The notes under the pieces are model-generated. The model saw only the letters and a list, made by a program, of their open reading frames with translations. It ran no database searches and had not been told where the DNA came from. Below, one piece after another: positions 1 to 6,914 of a stretch of DNA of 9,272 bases (its first letter is position 1; each line of letters opens with the position of its first letter). This DNA is from an uncultured Solobacterium sp. (lineage in GTDB: Bacteria; Bacillota_I; Bacilli_A; Erysipelotrichales; Erysipelotrichaceae): the NCBI GenBank assembly GCA_900552125.1, contig URYK01000070.1, forward strand, positions 1-9,272, read 5' to 3'. The position numbers and the translations under genes are program-made.

Positions 1-193
1 CTCCTATATCAAGCAGATAGTCTGGTTGTTCTCCATAAACAAATTCAGGCATATCCTTTTCATATCCACAATTTGTACACTTCATTCGTATATAACTGTC
101 ACGTGCTATATCAGGGTCATTCAAAAAATCAAATACGACAGGATCGTTTAAAAAATCATTCCAGTGATTGTGAAAAATAAGCTGGATAGATAA
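1..193 (-). pseudogene. 3' part of a hypothetical Zn-ribbon-like protein, 5' end apparently lost
   Basis: On the minus strand the frame is open from a TAG at 196-194 to the window edge, about 64 codons. The translation looks like real protein (…HNHWNDFLNDPVVF…, then MKCTNCGYEKDMPEF). The C-x2-C knuckle (KCTNCG) suggests half of a zinc ribbon. No ATG or GTG occurs between the stop and the conserved-looking part. The first ATG in frame is at 85-83, right before the CxxC, and a TTG at 124-122 has no Shine-Dalgarno sequence. The gene therefore seems to have lost its start, or the start lies in another frame through a frameshift. The C-terminus lies outside the window. I do not recognise the family and assign no function. 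A short intact protein starting at 85 is the alternative. Confidence 0.45.
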
Positions 194-286
194 CTAATTA
201 GGGTTTGAAATAGAAGTGAATGACTTCCTAGAAATTTTAGAAATTGTTTTAGCTAGATTATCCTTAATCATGAAAATATCACTTAG

Positions 287-326
287 ATATATTATACAAA
301 AATGAGGATTTCCTCAATATATTATA
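287..326. repeat. Palindrome flanked by 10-bp direct repeats; possible operator
   Basis: A perfect 6-bp inverted repeat with a 2-base centre (TGAGGA-TT-TCCTCA, 303-316) lies between two copies of ATATATTATA at 287-296 and 317-326, 30 bp or about three helical turns apart. The centre is roughly 145 bp upstream of the predicted transcription start, a range where activators of the LevR type bind upstream sites. It could be the regulator's operator, but the arms are A+T-rich and the match could be chance. Confidence 0.3.
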
Positions 327-419
327 AATGATGGAATTTATGCGTCACTATTTTATAAAAAAGACTAAAAGGGTCTGAAAATAAAAACTTTAGGAGTGTT
401 TAAGAAAATATTATGTGTG

Positions 420-448
420 TTGAAAAAAAGATAGTGAATGTTTAAGAT
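420..448 (+). promoter_or_regulatory. Predicted sigma-A-type promoter of the PTS operon
   Basis: TTGAAA (420-425, 5 of 6 to consensus) is followed by exactly 17 bp and TAAGAT (443-448, 4 of 6). Transcription would start near 455, giving a leader of about 96 bases before the regulator's TTG start. The cre site covers this start point. A second, weaker candidate is TTGAAA 471-476 with TATTCT 493-498 (16-bp spacer). All operon genes are closely packed, so a promoter here would serve all seven. Confidence 0.5.
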
Positions 449-452
449 TATC

Positions 453-467
453 TTGTAAGCGGTTGAA
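453..467 (+). promoter_or_regulatory. Catabolite-responsive element (cre), probable CcpA site
   Basis: TTGTAAGCGGTTGAA matches the degenerate cre consensus WTGNAANCGNWNNCW at 14 of 15 positions; only the C near the end is replaced by A. The central CG and the TGTAA half are intact. It overlaps the predicted transcription start at about 455, the usual place for a repressing cre. The inference is that the operon is shut down by CcpA/HPr-Ser-P when a preferred sugar is present, as expected for a secondary PTS substrate. Confidence 0.6.
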
Positions 468-537
468 TTTTTGAAAAATACAGACAACTAGATATTCTTC
501 TGCTAAGATTAAATTGCATAAGAACCTAGGACTTATG

Positions 538-543
538 AGGAGG
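538..543 (+). promoter_or_regulatory. Ribosome binding site that fixes the regulator's TTG start
   Basis: A perfect AGGAGG lies 7 bases upstream of the TTG at 551. The next in-frame ATG is codon 8 and has no such site, so TTG is the start. Confidence 0.85.
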
Positions 544-550
544 AGATACT

Positions 551-3199
551 TTGTATACAAATACTAAATATATGATCTTGGAATATCTTGAGAAGGAAAC
601 CGGTAAACTTCATAGAAAAAACTTAGATCAATTTACTGCAAATTTTATATCCAAGCAGTTTGTGGTGAGTCGAAGTCTGGTATCACATTACTTAAATGAA
701 TTGTATAAGGAAGGGATGTTAATTAAAGTAAATGAGCGTCCTGTACTATATTTATATAAGCAATCGATTCAGTCACAGTTTTCTAATAATACTCTAAGAA
801 ACGAGTATGATTCTATTGATGAATTTGAACAAATCATGCATACAGGTATTTCTACCTTTGCAAAAGTGATAGGAAGTGATTATAGCTTACGTAATGGTCT
901 AGTCAACATAAAAAAAGCATTACATTATCCAGCTTATGGTTTACCTATTGTATTATCTGGAAAACCTGGTTCAGGAAAAAAATTTATAAGTTATTGTATA
1001 TATGAATATTGCATAAATCAAAAACTGATAAATGATCATAGCAAGTATATTCTTATTTCATGTGATACGATGACTACAGAAAAACTGGATTCATATTTAT
1101 TTAGCGAACAGGGAGTTTTGAAAGAAGGAAATGTAGAATTTGTAGTTCTGAACAACATTAATGCTGTTGAAAAAAATATTCAGGAAAAAATCGTAAAATA
1201 TATGGATGAACATCTATTAGTAAGATTCATTTTTATATGTTCTAAATGGGAAGAAGGAAAAATCACATCTTCATTACGAGGCAGATTACTGAATATCATA
1301 CAGATTCCTTCTTTAAAAGAAAGAACTATTCATGAAAAGGAGTCGCTGATACTGCATTTTGTACGAACTGAAGCTAAAAAAGTTAAAAGAGAAATATTTA
1401 TTTCAGATTACTTTATGGAATTGATGGTTGCATATGACTTTGATAATGATATAGAAAATCTAAATAATATTGTTATTAAGTCGTTTGCTAATGCGTATCA
1501 GAATGGAAAAGAATCTATATATCTGGATTTATCGTGTATACCTTCAGAACTGAAAACAAATGTTAGCTTTTTTGAAAAAGAGAAAAAGTTCTTACTTGAT
1601 GAGTATACACTGAAGTATCATCACTTAACTAGAGAGATGTTTGACAGTATATTGACCAGTGCAGAAAACTATTATCTACACTCAAATGGAGGAAAGGAAT
1701 TATATGCGGCAGTAGAAAAGTTTAATGATTATGTAATATTTAAATTACCTAAATTTCAAGCAAATATTAATCAATATGTGACAATTGTTAACAATTTAGC
1801 AGAATTAGCTGAATCGAGATTTCGTGTAAACTTATCTACCAATGTCAAACATTTGATTACTCATTGTTTGTATTGTCAATCAGTCGAATTTAAAATCTTG
1901 CATGACTTTTTAGAAGAAAACAAAGATCGGATAGCCAGAATTCTAGAAATACTTAGCGGAATCGAAGAACTAGAATTTCAAGTAGTTGAAGAAACACAAA
2001 TTATGCTCGATAAAACTTTTTCTATAGAATTAAATGGTTTCTTAAAGCTAATAATGATATTAAATCTAAAATTTGACAATATAAATGTTAGCAGCGATCA
2101 TGCGATAGGAATTTTAATATGTCATGGATACTCTACTGCTAGCAGCATAGCAAATGCTGCAAACACACTATTAGGAGAACAGATTTTCGTTGCATTTGAT
2201 ATGCCATTGGATGTTAAGTTAGAGCAAATAGTTGATAAAATTGATACATTTTTATCAGAGAAGCATTTTCTAAATGATGTAATTATATTGGTAGACATGG
2301 GTTCTTTAGAGCAGATTGGAAATATGATTAAGAATAAGACGGACATAAATCTAGGTATCATAAATAATATAACTACAGCTATGGCGATAGAAGTGGGATA
2401 TGAAATCTTACAGAAAAAAAACACAGAGCAGATACTTAAAAATGCAAGCGAAAAAATTGTTTGCAAATACAGCTTTTTTCAAAAAAAAGTTAAAGAAAAG
2501 GCAATTGTATTTACAAGTGAAAGTGGTATGTCCATTGCTGAAAGAATTAAAGGTTTGTTTGAAGACAGTATTCCAAAGACGATACCGATTCAGCTATTAT
2601 CTTATGATTATTACCACATTCTTCAGGGTGAAACAAAGAATGAATTATTATCCAACTGCGATGTAATTTTTATAGCAGGAACTATGGATCCTAAAATTGA
2701 AGGAATAACCTTTATAAATTTGAGCGAAATCATAGATCTAAGTGCAATAAATCAGATACAAAAAATATTTAACAACTATATGACAGCAACTGAAATTCAA
2801 AGGTTTACAGATGATCTAATAAAAAACTTTTCTCTGACTAATGTTATTGAATCGCTGACAATATTAAATCCTAAACCATTATTAAATATAGTAGAAAAAT
2901 CAGTCCATAAGCTGGAAAGAGAACAATCAAGTCAAATTCATCCAAAAATATTGATTGGGTTATATGTCCATATTTGTTGTTTTGTCGAACGTATGGTAAA
3001 ACATGATCCAATTAAAACATATCCAAATATTGATGAATTTGAAGAAAATCAGAAACTATTTATAAAAGATGTAAGAACAACCTTTACTGAACTGATAAAC
3101 CATTACGGGATTGAAATTCCCGTTAGTGAAATTGGATATATATACGATTATATTCATTCAATGAAGGCAGAAGAAAAGGTAGATTATCATGATGAGTAA
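551..3199 (+). CDS. LevR/ManR-type PTS regulator (HTH, degenerate AAA+, PRD, EIIA-man, EIIB-like, PRD)
   Basis: This 882-residue transcription regulator starts at TTG. Domain order: winged helix-turn-helix (about 1-70), AAA+ (about 100-330), first PRD (about 400-500, with H438 in LITHCLYC), EIIA-man-like domain (about 515-635) with likely phosphorylation site H525 in CHGYSTASS, EIIB-like domain (about 648-725) and second PRD (about 770-870, with H807 in LYVHICCFVER). This is the architecture of Bacillus subtilis LevR, which is stimulated by HPr at the EIIA-domain histidine and inhibited by its EIIB at the second PRD.

The oddity is the AAA+ domain. Walker A is GKPGSGKK (137-144, Lys for Ser/Thr), the Walker B Asp-Glu is replaced by N201-N202, and the GAFTGA loop is missing: LFSEQGVLKEG (183-193) runs straight across the gap. 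In the EIIB-like domain, S656 stands where a cysteine is usual. It probably controls the PTS operon it heads without sigma-54. Family placement is firm; the mechanism is inferred. Confidence 0.9.
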   Translation: MYTNTKYMILEYLEKETGKLHRKNLDQFTANFISKQFVVSRSLVSHYLNELYKEGMLIKVNERPVLYLYKQSIQSQFSNNTLRNEYDSIDEFEQIMHTGISTFAKVIGSDYSLRNGLVNIKKALHYPAYGLPIVLSGKPGSGKKFISYCIYEYCINQKLINDHSKYILISCDTMTTEKLDSYLFSEQGVLKEGNVEFVVLNNINAVEKNIQEKIVKYMDEHLLVRFIFICSKWEEGKITSSLRGRLLNIIQIPSLKERTIHEKESLILHFVRTEAKKVKREIFISDYFMELMVAYDFDNDIENLNNIVIKSFANAYQNGKESIYLDLSCIPSELKTNVSFFEKEKKFLLDEYTLKYHHLTREMFDSILTSAENYYLHSNGGKELYAAVEKFNDYVIFKLPKFQANINQYVTIVNNLAELAESRFRVNLSTNVKHLITHCLYCQSVEFKILHDFLEENKDRIARILEILSGIEELEFQVVEETQIMLDKTFSIELNGFLKLIMILNLKFDNINVSSDHAIGILICHGYSTASSIANAANTLLGEQIFVAFDMPLDVKLEQIVDKIDTFLSEKHFLNDVIILVDMGSLEQIGNMIKNKTDINLGIINNITTAMAIEVGYEILQKKNTEQILKNASEKIVCKYSFFQKKVKEKAIVFTSESGMSIAERIKGLFEDSIPKTIPIQLLSYDYYHILQGETKNELLSNCDVIFIAGTMDPKIEGITFINLSEIIDLSAINQIQKIFNNYMTATEIQRFTDDLIKNFSLTNVIESLTILNPKPLLNIVEKSVHKLEREQSSQIHPKILIGLYVHICCFVERMVKHDPIKTYPNIDEFEENQKLFIKDVRTTFTELINHYGIEIPVSEIGYIYDYIHSMKAEEKVDYHDE

Positions 3200-3217
3200 A
3201 GATAAGGAGAATATAAA

Positions 3218-3691
3218 ATGGCAATTGTATTAGCAAGAATAGATAATAGATTATTACATGGAGTGGTGGCAACTCAATGGTCTCCCAATGTAGGATGTAC
3301 TCGTTTGATGGTTATTGATGACGAAGTAGCAAATGATCCGCAGAAAAAAGAAATGATGAAATTTGGTAGACCTAGTGGAGTAAATCTATCTATTATTAAC
3401 GAAGAAACTGCTTTAAATAATTTTAAAAACCATAAATATGATGAACAAAAGGTTTTTATCGTAACAAAAAGTCCTTCTGTATTGCTTAAAGTTGCACAGC
3501 TTGAATCAATACCAAAAGTAAATATTGGGGGGACTGTTCAAATTCCAGGAGGAGTTGAATTATCTAACCGAGCTATGGCTTCAGAGCAGGATTTAGATGA
3601 TTATAAGGCTTTAAAGGAATTAGGGATTGAAATTCAAATTCAATATGTACCAAGTGATAAGGCAGTTGGTATCGAAGGATTTTTAAAGTAA
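3218..3691 (+). CDS. PTS mannose/sorbose-family EIIB component
   Basis: This 157-residue cytoplasmic phosphotransfer subunit passes phosphate from EIIA to the sugar carried by EIIC/EIID. The family signature is clear: ARIDNRLLHGVVATQW near the N-terminus carries the phosphorylated histidine at H14, and the C-terminal half has the NIGGTVQ…LSNRAMASEQDLDDYKAL and EIQIQYVPSD segments of this fold. The length is normal for a stand-alone EIIB. The start is ATG with AAGGAG 9 bases upstream. It lies 18 bases after the regulator. Sequence alone does not identify the sugar; N-acetylgalactosamine, mannose, fructose and glycated amino-acid systems all belong here. Confidence 0.93.
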   Translation: MAIVLARIDNRLLHGVVATQWSPNVGCTRLMVIDDEVANDPQKKEMMKFGRPSGVNLSIINEETALNNFKNHKYDEQKVFIVTKSPSVLLKVAQLESIPKVNIGGTVQIPGGVELSNRAMASEQDLDDYKALKELGIEIQIQYVPSDKAVGIEGFLK

Positions 3692-3711
3692 AAAGATAAG
3701 GAGAAAAAAAT

Positions 3712-4488
3712 ATGAGCGTATTTCAAATTATACTGATTACTCTTCTTGCTGCATGGAAGAAGAGTAATCAAAAAGGACCACAGATTTTTATATATAATAC
3801 TGTATTTTGGGGAGCCTTGGCAGGGTTAATCATGGGGGATGTTTTAACTGGATTAACAATTGGTGCAACTTTCCAGTTAATGTCATTAGGAGTTGCAGCT
3901 ATTGGAGGTACTTCTGTTCCTGATTATCAGATAGGTGCAATTATATCTATAGCTATTGCAGTAAGTACAGGAAAAGGAGTTGAAGCTGGTATTGCAGTGG
4001 GATTGCCAGTTGCAATGTTGGCTGTTCAATTGGATGTATTAGGAAACATTGCACATGGTGTATTTGTTCGTAAGGCTCAGGTATACGCACAGCAGCAAAA
4101 ATGGAGTTCCTTTAATATGATGTATGTTATCTGTATTTTAATTACAGGATTAACTACAGGGCTTCCAACTTTTCTTGCTGTCGCATTTGGTGATGTATTG
4201 GTAACAAGTATCATTAATGCAATGCCAGCCTGGTTTACAGGAGGATTATCATTGGCAGGTAAGATATTGCCGGTTGTAGGTTTTGCAGTATTGTTACGTT
4301 ATATGCCTGTTAAAAAGAATATTGAATATTTATTGATTGGATTTGTTTTTGCGGCATATTTAAAAGTGCCTGTATTAGGAGTTGCTATTATAGGGGCTGC
4401 CTTAGCATTTAAATTATATAAGGATGAAAACAAAACATTAGGTACAGCAGTTGCAGGCGTACGGGAGGAACAGTATGATGACGAATAA
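3712..4488 (+). CDS. PTS mannose/sorbose-family EIIC membrane component
   Basis: This 258-residue integral membrane protein is one half of the sugar channel and works with EIID. Most of its length is hydrophobic, with several membrane segments. Family-typical stretches include the Gly-rich region GALAGLIMGDVLTGLTIGATFQLMSLGVAAIGG (about residues 34-66) and VPDYQIGAIISIAIAVSTG, followed by AVGLPVAML. The charged C-terminal tail (REEQYDDE) is cytoplasmic. The start at ATG 3712 has the same AAAGATAAGGAGAA ribosome-binding segment (3692-3705) as the one before EIIB (3198-3211). Its last 14 bases overlap the start of EIID, so the two subunits are probably translationally coupled. Confidence 0.92.
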   Translation: MSVFQIILITLLAAWKKSNQKGPQIFIYNTVFWGALAGLIMGDVLTGLTIGATFQLMSLGVAAIGGTSVPDYQIGAIISIAIAVSTGKGVEAGIAVGLPVAMLAVQLDVLGNIAHGVFVRKAQVYAQQQKWSSFNMMYVICILITGLTTGLPTFLAVAFGDVLVTSIINAMPAWFTGGLSLAGKILPVVGFAVLLRYMPVKKNIEYLLIGFVFAAYLKVPVLGVAIIGAALAFKLYKDENKTLGTAVAGVREEQYDDE

Positions 4489-5281
4489 TGAGAATAAAGG
4501 AGTTTTAACACAAAAAGATTTAAACCGTGTTGGAATGAGATGGTTTATGGCCATTGAAACATTTAATTATGAAACACAATTAGCAGGTTCTTATGCATAT
4601 GCAGTGTTACCAGCGTTAAGAAAAATTTATAAAGACGATAAAGAACTAATCGAAGCAATAGATAATCATTTTAAATATTTTAATTGTCAGCCTTGGATGA
4701 CTAACTTAATTCTTGGAACAACTCTAGCGTTGGAAGACAGCGAAGGACTAAAGGCTAAAGATACAGTACAGGATCTAAAAGTTAGTTTAATGGGACCGTT
4801 GTCTGGAATTGGAGATAGTATTTTCTTCGTATTAATTCCTACTATTCTTGGTTCAATCTCAGCATACATGGCGCAAGAAGGAAATCCTATTGGTATGATT
4901 GCTTGGTGTATCTACGGAATTGTCATTGGCTTCATCAGAATTCGTGCTGTATCATGGGGTTATAAGGGAGGACTAAAAATTGTTAAGGAATTCGGACAAA
5001 AACTGTCTATTTTTACAAATGCAATTTCAGTTTTAGGATTAACTGTAGTTGGAGCACTTATCCCTTCTCTGGTTAATGTTACTACACCTTTGACTTTTAC
5101 AATGGGAGAGGTCACTCAAGAAGTACAGTCGATTTTAGATACAATCATGCCTTCAATGATTCCTGCTTTGTTTACTTTTATCGCATATAAATTATTAGGA
5201 AAGAACGTTAAATTAACCTGGTTGATTATGATCATCATTGTATTCTCTTGGATCTGTGCGGCTTTTGGAATTTTAGCTTAA
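4475..5281 (+). CDS. PTS mannose/sorbose-family EIID membrane component
   Basis: This 268-residue subunit is specific to the mannose class of PTS and pairs with EIIC in the membrane. The N-terminal part has LNRVGMRWFMAIETFNYETQLAGS and YAVLPALRKIY, and the diagnostic GPLSGIGDS lies at about residues 107-115. The C-terminal half holds the hydrophobic segments.

I chose ATG 4475 because GGGAGG at 4463-4468 lies 6 bases upstream; ATG 4478 directly after it is also possible. An upstream in-frame TTG at 4451 would add eight unlikely residues inside the EIIC gene. The stop codon overlaps the next gene's ATG by one base (TAATG). Confidence 0.92.
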   Translation: MMTNNENKGVLTQKDLNRVGMRWFMAIETFNYETQLAGSYAYAVLPALRKIYKDDKELIEAIDNHFKYFNCQPWMTNLILGTTLALEDSEGLKAKDTVQDLKVSLMGPLSGIGDSIFFVLIPTILGSISAYMAQEGNPIGMIAWCIYGIVIGFIRIRAVSWGYKGGLKIVKEFGQKLSIFTNAISVLGLTVVGALIPSLVNVTTPLTFTMGEVTQEVQSILDTIMPSMIPALFTFIAYKLLGKNVKLTWLIMIIIVFSWICAAFGILA

Positions 5282-6513
5282 TGAAAGTTGCTACAATTTC
5301 TATAGATATAACTCCACACAACGAAGTAAAGTTGTGTGGATATATCAATGATGTAAGAAATCACCAGAGAACAAAAATTGCACACGATCCAATATATGCG
5401 ATAGCAATTCGAATGGTAACCGAATCAAAGGATTTACTATTTATTTCCCTAGATGTTTTAAGCATTACCAAAAGTAGAGCTGAAGAAATTAAAAAGGCAA
5501 TCGTAGATAAATACAATTTTGAAACAGAATCTATTTTTATAAATGCTATTCATACCCATTCAGGACCTAGCGGATTTAGTGTAGATGCCATGGGAAAGGA
5601 ATATGAAGATAATGTAGAATACCGAACAAGTGCCATTGAACGTATAGTTAAAGGTGTTGGTTCTTTGTTTGGAAATGAACAGGATGTGCGAGGTTATATA
5701 GGAAAGACAAAAATAAATGGATTTTATGATAACCGAAATAATGAAAATGCGTATTTTGATGATGAAGCAATATTTATTAAATTTGTTAATAAGCAAGAAA
5801 AAATCATTGCTTCATTCGTAAATTTCAATGTTCATTCAACTGTATTAGGACCGATGAATATGGAAATATCTTATGACCTGATTGGAGCTGTTAGGGAAAA
5901 TTTATTTGATTCTCTAGGAATACGTCCATTTGTTTGTATTGGAACCAGTGCAGATATCAGTAATCGACACTTTAGGCAGGGAGATGATTTTAGAGAGCTG
6001 GAAAGAGTTTCAAAAGGAATCACTGAACAGTTACTGAATATTCATAACTATGAAGAAATAGACATGAATATAGTGGAAATTAAAGATTTTCACTATAGAC
6101 TGAAATATGACAATCGTAAGAATCATTCTTTTTATCAAAATGAGTTAAAGCAGATTAAATTAGAATTGGAACATTCTGATGATAAAACTAAACAAAAGCT
6201 TTTACTATCTTCTAAAGATAAATACGAAAGTAAGTTAAAAATAGATAAAGTTGATAAAGATATCTGGTGCAGAATATTAAAGTTTCCAGAAATAGAATTT
6301 ATTACTTTTCCTGGAGAATTAACATCAGTTTTCGGAAGATTTATAAAGCAGCGATCAAGATATCAGAATACATTAATAATCACATGTTGTAATGATCATC
6401 ACGGCTATTTTATTGAAGAATCTCAATTTGGAAAATGTTATGAATCGACTGCAACATTAATTCCAAAAGGAGAAACTGAGAAAATAATTAAAGAATTGGG
6501 GAATTATTTATGA
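5281..6513 (+). CDS. Cytosolic neutral/alkaline ceramidase-fold metallohydrolase, PTS-linked
   Basis: This 410-residue protein resembles the N-terminal catalytic domain of neutral/alkaline non-lysosomal ceramidases, which are zinc amidases. Visible motifs are IDITPHNEVKLCGY at the N-terminus, AIHTHSGPSG with H91 and H93, NFNVHSTVLGP with H185, ADISNRH (224-230, matching the region of the catalytic serine), FPGELTS with E346, and CCNDHHGYF with Y376. H91, H185, E346 and Y376 match the known zinc ligands His, His, Glu and Tyr.

There is no signal peptide and no C-terminal Ig-like domain. Secreted bacterial ceramidases have both and are much longer, so this protein acts in the cytoplasm and ceramide is an unlikely substrate. 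The start at ATG 5281 overlaps the EIID stop by one base; an in-frame TTG at 5248 lies inside EIID and is less likely. Its place between EIID and EIIA suggests that it cleaves the imported, phosphorylated substrate, probably at an amide. The fold is confident; the substrate is unknown. Confidence 0.85.
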   Translation: MKVATISIDITPHNEVKLCGYINDVRNHQRTKIAHDPIYAIAIRMVTESKDLLFISLDVLSITKSRAEEIKKAIVDKYNFETESIFINAIHTHSGPSGFSVDAMGKEYEDNVEYRTSAIERIVKGVGSLFGNEQDVRGYIGKTKINGFYDNRNNENAYFDDEAIFIKFVNKQEKIIASFVNFNVHSTVLGPMNMEISYDLIGAVRENLFDSLGIRPFVCIGTSADISNRHFRQGDDFRELERVSKGITEQLLNIHNYEEIDMNIVEIKDFHYRLKYDNRKNHSFYQNELKQIKLELEHSDDKTKQKLLLSSKDKYESKLKIDKVDKDIWCRILKFPEIEFITFPGELTSVFGRFIKQRSRYQNTLIITCCNDHHGYFIEESQFGKCYESTATLIPKGETEKIIKELGNYL

Positions 6514-6914
6514 GAAAAATTGTAATCGCAACGCATGAAAAAATGGCATTTGGAACAAAATGCACACTAGATTTTATAACTAACAATAGTTATAGTATTT
6601 ATGAAATAAGTGCCTATACTGACGACACAAAAATTGAAGATAGAATAGCAGACTTATTAGAATCTTTTTCAGATGAAGATGAAGTAGTTATTTTAACAGA
6701 TATGTTATCAGGAAGTGTTAATCAGGCAATGATTCCCTATCGTAGTGACCATGTTTTCTTAATCACAGGATTCAATTTACCTCTTGCTCTAGAAATCTTG
6801 CTTTATCCTCAAAGTGAAAAGCTTAGTAATGAAATTTTAAAACATTTAATTGAGAATTCAAAATCACAATTACAATTGGTATGTGATTGCAGTAGTTCAG
6901 AAGAAGATGAATAA
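6510..6914 (+). CDS. PTS mannose/fructose-family EIIA component
   Basis: This 134-residue cytoplasmic subunit takes phosphate from HPr and hands it to EIIB. It is recognisable from IVIATHEKMAFG with the active-site histidine at H9, ILTDMLSGSVNQA with D64, and ITGFNLPLALEIL (84-96). The length is that of a free EIIA domain, with no EIIB fused. The C-terminus ends in an unusual acidic stretch after two cysteines (CDCSSSEEDE). The start overlaps the hydrolase stop as ATGA. EIIA lies apart from EIIB-EIIC-EIID with the hydrolase in between, which ties the hydrolase to the PTS. It may also phosphorylate or signal to the PRDs of the regulator. Confidence 0.92.
   Translation: MRKIVIATHEKMAFGTKCTLDFITNNSYSIYEISAYTDDTKIEDRIADLLESFSDEDEVVILTDMLSGSVNQAMIPYRSDHVFLITGFNLPLALEILLYPQSEKLSNEILKHLIENSKSQLQLVCDCSSSEEDE

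Larger units (their letters stand above)
197..550. other. Non-coding leader region upstream of the PTS operon
   Basis: This A+T-rich stretch of about 350 bases separates the minus-strand remnant from the divergently placed PTS operon. I see no convincing gene in it. The only start-to-stop frame near the promoter (413-445, ten codons) has no well-placed ribosome binding site. It holds a palindrome between direct repeats (287-326), a sigma-A-like promoter (420-448), a cre site (453-467) and the regulator's ribosome binding site (538-543). I looked for sigma-54 (-24/-12) promoters with the GG-N10-GC spacing and found none with both elements intact. Confidence 0.6.

Noticed and set aside
413..445. 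Ten-codon leader peptide frame
   Set aside because: The nearest purine-rich site is about 17 bases upstream, there is no attenuator-like hairpin, and the frame overlaps the predicted promoter.
461..474. Possible sigma-54 promoter (GG-N10-GA)
   Set aside because: The -24 element is CGGTTG and the -12 is TTGA, so neither full element is present. The site coincides with the cre, and the regulator lacks the GAFTGA loop.
2122..2466. 114-codon minus-strand open frame inside the regulator gene
   Set aside because: It is antisense to a well-supported coding region and has no ribosome binding site; other short opposite-strand frames in the operon are rejected for the same reason.
2400..2666. 88-codon plus-strand frame within the regulator
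   Set aside because: It is an out-of-frame reading of an A-rich part of the regulator, with a lysine-rich, low-complexity translation and no family signal.
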